Shown here one piece after another: positions 51,966 through 55,239 of a DNA stretch of 55,239 bases; the first letter of the stretch is position 1; every line of letters begins with the position of its first letter. The stretch lies in assembly GCA_949286465.1 (NCBI GenBank), contig CASECI010000048.1, positions 1 to 55,239 on the forward strand, read 5' to 3'. The position numbers and the translations under genes are program-made. Under the pieces are notes generated by a model, which was not told where the DNA came from, made no database searches, and saw nothing but the letters and a program-made list of their open reading frames with translations. The stretch is from an uncultured Alphaproteobacteria bacterium. Lineage in GTDB: Bacteria > Pseudomonadota > Alphaproteobacteria > CAAHEQ01 > UBA3637.

Positions 51966-53618
51966 ATGAAAGAAGAAATAATTAATAAAATATTCCCCAA
52001 TCCTTTACCTAGTATAGCCGAAATTGAAGCAAAATACCCAGCTCGAGAACTTCCTGAAGGTGCTAAGGTAACTCGTGTTGGCCCTAGTCCAACAGGCTTA
52101 ATGCATATAGGTAATTTAATAGCCGCTCTTATTCCTGAACGCCTTGCACATCAATCTAATGGTATCTTTTTCCTTAGAATAGAGGATACCGATCAAAAGC
52201 GAAAAGTAGAAGGCGCTGTCGATTTAATTTTAAATAGTTTAAAGGACTATGATATCCATAATGATGAAGGACCTGTCTTAGGCGGAGCAGAGAAAGGAAA
52301 TTATGGGCCTTATTTTCAAAGCGCACGTAAAGAAATTTATCAAGCTTATGTAAAAGATTGGCTTTCCAAAGATTTGGCATATCCATGCTTTTGTACAGAG
52401 GAGGAAAATGAAAAAAATCATGCTCTTCAAGTGGCTCAAAATGCTCGTCCAGGATATCATGGTGGATGGGCTAAGTGTCGAAATCTATCCGAAGATACAG
52501 TCCTTCAATATTTAAATGAAGGAAGGAAGTTCGTTATTCGCTTTAAATCTCAAGGGCATTATAATAAAAAAATAGTTATTCAAGATGTTCTAAGAGGTAA
52601 AAGAGAATTTCCAGAAAACGATTTAGATATTGTTATTTTAAAAGGAGATGGTCTTCCGACGTATCATTTTGCTCATTTAATAGATGATCATCTTATGGGA
52701 ACTACACATGTTATTCGTGGAGAAGAGTGGTTGTCTTCTCTTCCTCTTCATATCCAATTATTTCAAACAATGGGTTGGAAGCCCCCTAAGTACGGTCATA
52801 TAGCTCATGTTCAAAAAATGGATGAAAATGGGAATAGACGTAAATTTTCAAAACGATTAGATCCTGAAGCTAAACTGACCTATTACAGTGAAAAGGGTTA
52901 TCCAAGAACAGCCCTAATTGAATATTTGCTCAATTTGGCAAACTCTAATTTTGAAGATTGGCGGCGTGCCAATCCAGACAAATCATATAAAGAGTTTGAA
53001 CTTTCTTTAAGTAAATTAAATTCAAGCGGAGCTTTATTTGATCTTGTGAAATTAAGCAGTATCAGTAAAGATGTTATTGGTAAAATGACAGCACAAGAAA
53101 TTTATGATAATAGTCTTTCTTGGATGCAGAACTATGATGTTCCTTTTGCAAAGGTGATGGAAGACAATAAAGACTATATGATAAAAATTTTCAACATAGA
53201 AAGAGAAGGCGTAAAAAAAGTTCGCAAAGATATAGCTGTATGGTCTGATGTCAAGAATGAGGTATCTTATTTCTTTGATAGTCAGTTTACTTTAACAACA
53301 GGCGAAGCATATAAAATACTTTCTCCTTTATCCGTCAATGACATAACAAAAATAGTTAATGCTTTTGTTGAAGGATACAATGAAGCAGATACAAAAGATG
53401 TTTGGTTTGATAAAATTAAACATATTGCTGCTCAAAATGGTTTCGCGACCGATATGAAGGCTTATAAAACTGAACCATCTAATTACAAAGGAAGCGTAGC
53501 AGATGTAGCAAAAGTTTTACGTATTTTTATAACAGGAAAAGAACAGTCTCCAGATTTATATGCAATTATGCAAGTGATGGGGAAAGAACGAGTTTTAAAA
53601 AGATTGAAATTAGCCTAG
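51966..53618 (+). CDS. gltX: Glutamyl-tRNA synthetase, Clostridia-like form
   Basis: A 550-residue class I synthetase. The HIGH motif is HIGN (His47-Asn50) in SPTGLMHIGNL, and KMSKS is KFSKR (Lys293-Arg297). The long middle blocks HDEGPVLGGAEKGNYGPY, YPCFCTEEENEKN, FAHLIDDHLMGTTHVIRGEEWLSS and EYLLNLANSNFEDWRRANP agree with my recollection of the roughly 550-residue GltX common in Clostridia rather than the roughly 470-residue alphaproteobacterial enzyme, suggesting transfer. I start at ATG 51966; GTG 51954 is in frame but less likely. It may charge tRNA-Glu only or also tRNA-Gln; no amidotransferase genes are seen. The ABC exporter gene follows closely. Confidence 0.9.
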   Translation: MKEEIINKIFPNPLPSIAEIEAKYPARELPEGAKVTRVGPSPTGLMHIGNLIAALIPERLAHQSNGIFFLRIEDTDQKRKVEGAVDLILNSLKDYDIHNDEGPVLGGAEKGNYGPYFQSARKEIYQAYVKDWLSKDLAYPCFCTEEENEKNHALQVAQNARPGYHGGWAKCRNLSEDTVLQYLNEGRKFVIRFKSQGHYNKKIVIQDVLRGKREFPENDLDIVILKGDGLPTYHFAHLIDDHLMGTTHVIRGEEWLSSLPLHIQLFQTMGWKPPKYGHIAHVQKMDENGNRRKFSKRLDPEAKLTYYSEKGYPRTALIEYLLNLANSNFEDWRRANPDKSYKEFELSLSKLNSSGALFDLVKLSSISKDVIGKMTAQEIYDNSLSWMQNYDVPFAKVMEDNKDYMIKIFNIEREGVKKVRKDIAVWSDVKNEVSYFFDSQFTLTTGEAYKILSPLSVNDITKIVNAFVEGYNEADTKDVWFDKIKHIAAQNGFATDMKAYKTEPSNYKGSVADVAKVLRIFITGKEQSPDLYAIMQVMGKERVLKRLKLA

Positions 53619-53626
53619 GAAATAAA

Positions 53627-55239
53627 ATGCTTTCGAAAGTTCAAGAAAATCAATTCATTAAAAATTATAAAAGAATGTGGCCTTTTGTGAAACCATATTG
53701 GTTTCGCGCTTTATTAGCGACATTAATTACAATACCTATAGGTTCTTTAGATGCTGTTATAGCGTTGTCTTTAAAGCCATATATGGATAATGTTTTGATA
53801 GATAAAAGCATAGCATCTCCTATCTACATTCCTGTTTTGATTATTTTATTTACAGTTGTTCAAAGTGGGCTTGACTATTCATCAAGTTATTTAAATACTT
53901 GGGTTGGTTCAAAGATTACCATGGAGTTGAAAAAGAAGTTATATAAAAAACTTGTTACGTTTGAACCAGCTTATTTTGATAATACATCTTCTGGAATTGT
54001 CATTTTTCGTTATGATAATGATCCGAATCAGGCGTGTACGGGACTTTTGAATAACTTGAAAGTCTTTACTTCTCGTGTTTTTTCATCAATTTCTTTAATT
54101 TGTGTTTTAATTTATACGTCTTGGGAACTTGCTATTATTGCGATTACGGTCTTATTTCTTTCTTTATATCCACTTACGAAAATTCGTCAGAAAATTAAAG
54201 AGATTACGGCAAGAACTGTCATGGCAGGGGGAGAGGCTGTGACACTTTATAATGAAACGTATGCAGGAAATAAAACGATAGCTTCTTATAACCTAAAAGA
54301 TTATCAAGAGGCTCAATTCCAATCTGTTTTAACAAAATTGTTTAAACTTGCTATTAAGCAAACTCAAAAAACGGCATGGCTTTCTCCAATGATGCATATT
54401 ATTATTTCTGTTGGTATAGCCCTTGTTATTTGGGCCGGAAGTTCCCTTATCATGCATAAACAAATAACAGGAGGCGACTTTGTTGCTTTTATGACAGCTA
54501 TGCTTATGCTTTACACGCCCATTAAAAATATAGGGAAGAATTTCAGCTCTGTTCAACTTTCTTTTATGGCTATTGATCGTGTTTTTGAGATATTAGAACA
54601 ACCTGTAACAATTAAGAACGAACCAAATGCAAAGACATTAAAAGGACTTAAAAAAGAAATTACCTTTAAAAAAGTTAATTTTGAATATAAACCTGGCGTT
54701 CCAGTCCTTAAGAATGTTAATCTCCATTTAAAGAAGGGACAAACAATAGCTTTTGTTGGAAATTCTGGTGGCGGAAAAACAACTTTAGTGAACTTAATTC
54801 CTCGGTTTTATGATGTAAAGAGCGGTTCAATTGAAATTGATGGTGAAGATATTCGTCATTTTACTTTAGAATCATTACGAGATAATATTGCTGTTGTTTT
54901 CCAAGACAACTTCCTTTTCTCTGGAACGATATTAGATAATATCCTTTTAGGAAAGGCAGATGCAACCCCTCAAGAAATTGAATTAGCACTAAAAAGCGCT
55001 TGTTTAGATGAGTTCGTTCATGATTTGAAAGATGGATTAAATACCAATATCGGCGAACGAGGTACGCTTTTATCCGGAGGCCAGAAACAACGGGTAGCGA
55101 TTGCACGGGCTTTTTTGAAAAATGCGCCGATTGTTATTTTGGACGAAGCAACATCAGCTTTGGACAATAAATCGGAAGCGATTGTGCAAAAAGCAATTGA
55201 TAATTTGATGCAGGATCGAACGGTTTTCGTGATTGCGCA
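53627..55239 (+). CDS. MsbA-like ABC exporter (3' end outside window)
   Basis: The first 537 residues of an exporter half-transporter, running off the right edge. It starts MLSKVQENQFIKNYKRMWPF; six hydrophobic segments fill residues 20-310. The nucleotide-binding domain has Walker A GNSGGGKTT, Q-loop VVFQDNFLFSG, signature LLSGGQKQRVAIARA and Walker B IVILDEATSALD; the end lies just past the H-loop. It resembles MsbA, which flips lipid A core across the inner membrane, but lipid A genes are not adjacent, so multidrug export is possible. Eight bases after gltX, with AGGAAAT before the ATG. Confidence 0.9.
   Translation, partial: MLSKVQENQFIKNYKRMWPFVKPYWFRALLATLITIPIGSLDAVIALSLKPYMDNVLIDKSIASPIYIPVLIILFTVVQSGLDYSSSYLNTWVGSKITMELKKKLYKKLVTFEPAYFDNTSSGIVIFRYDNDPNQACTGLLNNLKVFTSRVFSSISLICVLIYTSWELAIIAITVLFLSLYPLTKIRQKIKEITARTVMAGGEAVTLYNETYAGNKTIASYNLKDYQEAQFQSVLTKLFKLAIKQTQKTAWLSPMMHIIISVGIALVIWAGSSLIMHKQITGGDFVAFMTAMLMLYTPIKNIGKNFSSVQLSFMAIDRVFEILEQPVTIKNEPNAKTLKGLKKEITFKKVNFEYKPGVPVLKNVNLHLKKGQTIAFVGNSGGGKTTLVNLIPRFYDVKSGSIEIDGEDIRHFTLESLRDNIAVVFQDNFLFSGTILDNILLGKADATPQEIELALKSACLDEFVHDLKDGLNTNIGERGTLLSGGQKQRVAIARAFLKNAPIVILDEATSALDNKSEAIVQKAIDNLMQDRTVFVIA

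Overview
This window is AT-rich, densely packed bacterial chromosome (no gap between genes exceeds about 255 bases), read with the standard code (TGA, TAA and TAG all act as stops) and mostly ATG starts behind GGAGG-like ribosome sites. The gene content points to an alphaproteobacterium: a mitochondrial-processing-peptidase-like M16 protease, an ELM1/DUF1022 protein, a DUF2333 protein, a NifU C-terminal (Nfu) scaffold, and a valyl-tRNA synthetase of the archaeal type known from Rickettsiales. Low G+C, an ANT(6)-like protein and a glutamyl-tRNA synthetase that reads like the Clostridia form suggest a host-associated, probably gut-dwelling lineage that exchanges genes with Firmicutes. The taxonomic call is inference.

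Layout. 1-1712: on the minus strand, the first 570 codons of a giant secreted protein with a type IV prepilin leader followed by cysteine-rich repeats, cut by the left edge. 1838-4539: a one-piece HATPase-receiver-SpoIIE phosphatase regulator overlapping rsmE. 4607-11390: a secreted Cys-containing protein, M16 protease, murJ, then a tight run DUF2333, nfu, Bax-like, a 34-residue membrane protein and DUF192. 11441-11517: tRNA-Pro(TGG) on minus. 11645-20031: an accessory-looking block with an ankyrin protein, an ANT(6)-type nucleotidyltransferase, and two paralogous membrane-anchored hydrolases that flank a minus-strand four-gene efflux operon of ybhGFSR type. 20640-23252: valS. 23342-24372: a promoter whose spacer holds twelve consecutive G residues, an unrecognised 228-residue gene, and an orphaned C-terminal piece of an autotransporter-like beta barrel. 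24430-34282: MFS transporter, HD and HNH proteins, recG, esterases, thpR and the def-fmt-truA run. 34287-47559: lepA, DUF362 ferredoxin, lipoprotein hydrolase, alkyladenine glycosylase, PLD nuclease, dCMP deaminase, ELM1, DUF502, plsY, dprA, topA and pfkA. 47634-55239: a DUF465 protein, a predicted propeller protein, an operon of MoxR, DUF58, DUF4381 and WYL/TerB-like proteins, gltX, and an MsbA-like exporter cut by the right edge.

Most genes are housekeeping functions in translation, DNA topology and repair, and envelope lipid traffic (murJ, plsY, MsbA-like). The most interesting signals are the poly-G promoter, which has the architecture of a slip-strand phase-variable switch and sits in front of what looks like a rearranged surface-protein locus; the pseudopilin fused to an expandable cysteine-rich repeat array; and the MoxR operon that ends in a WYL/TerB-like protein instead of the usual VWA partners.
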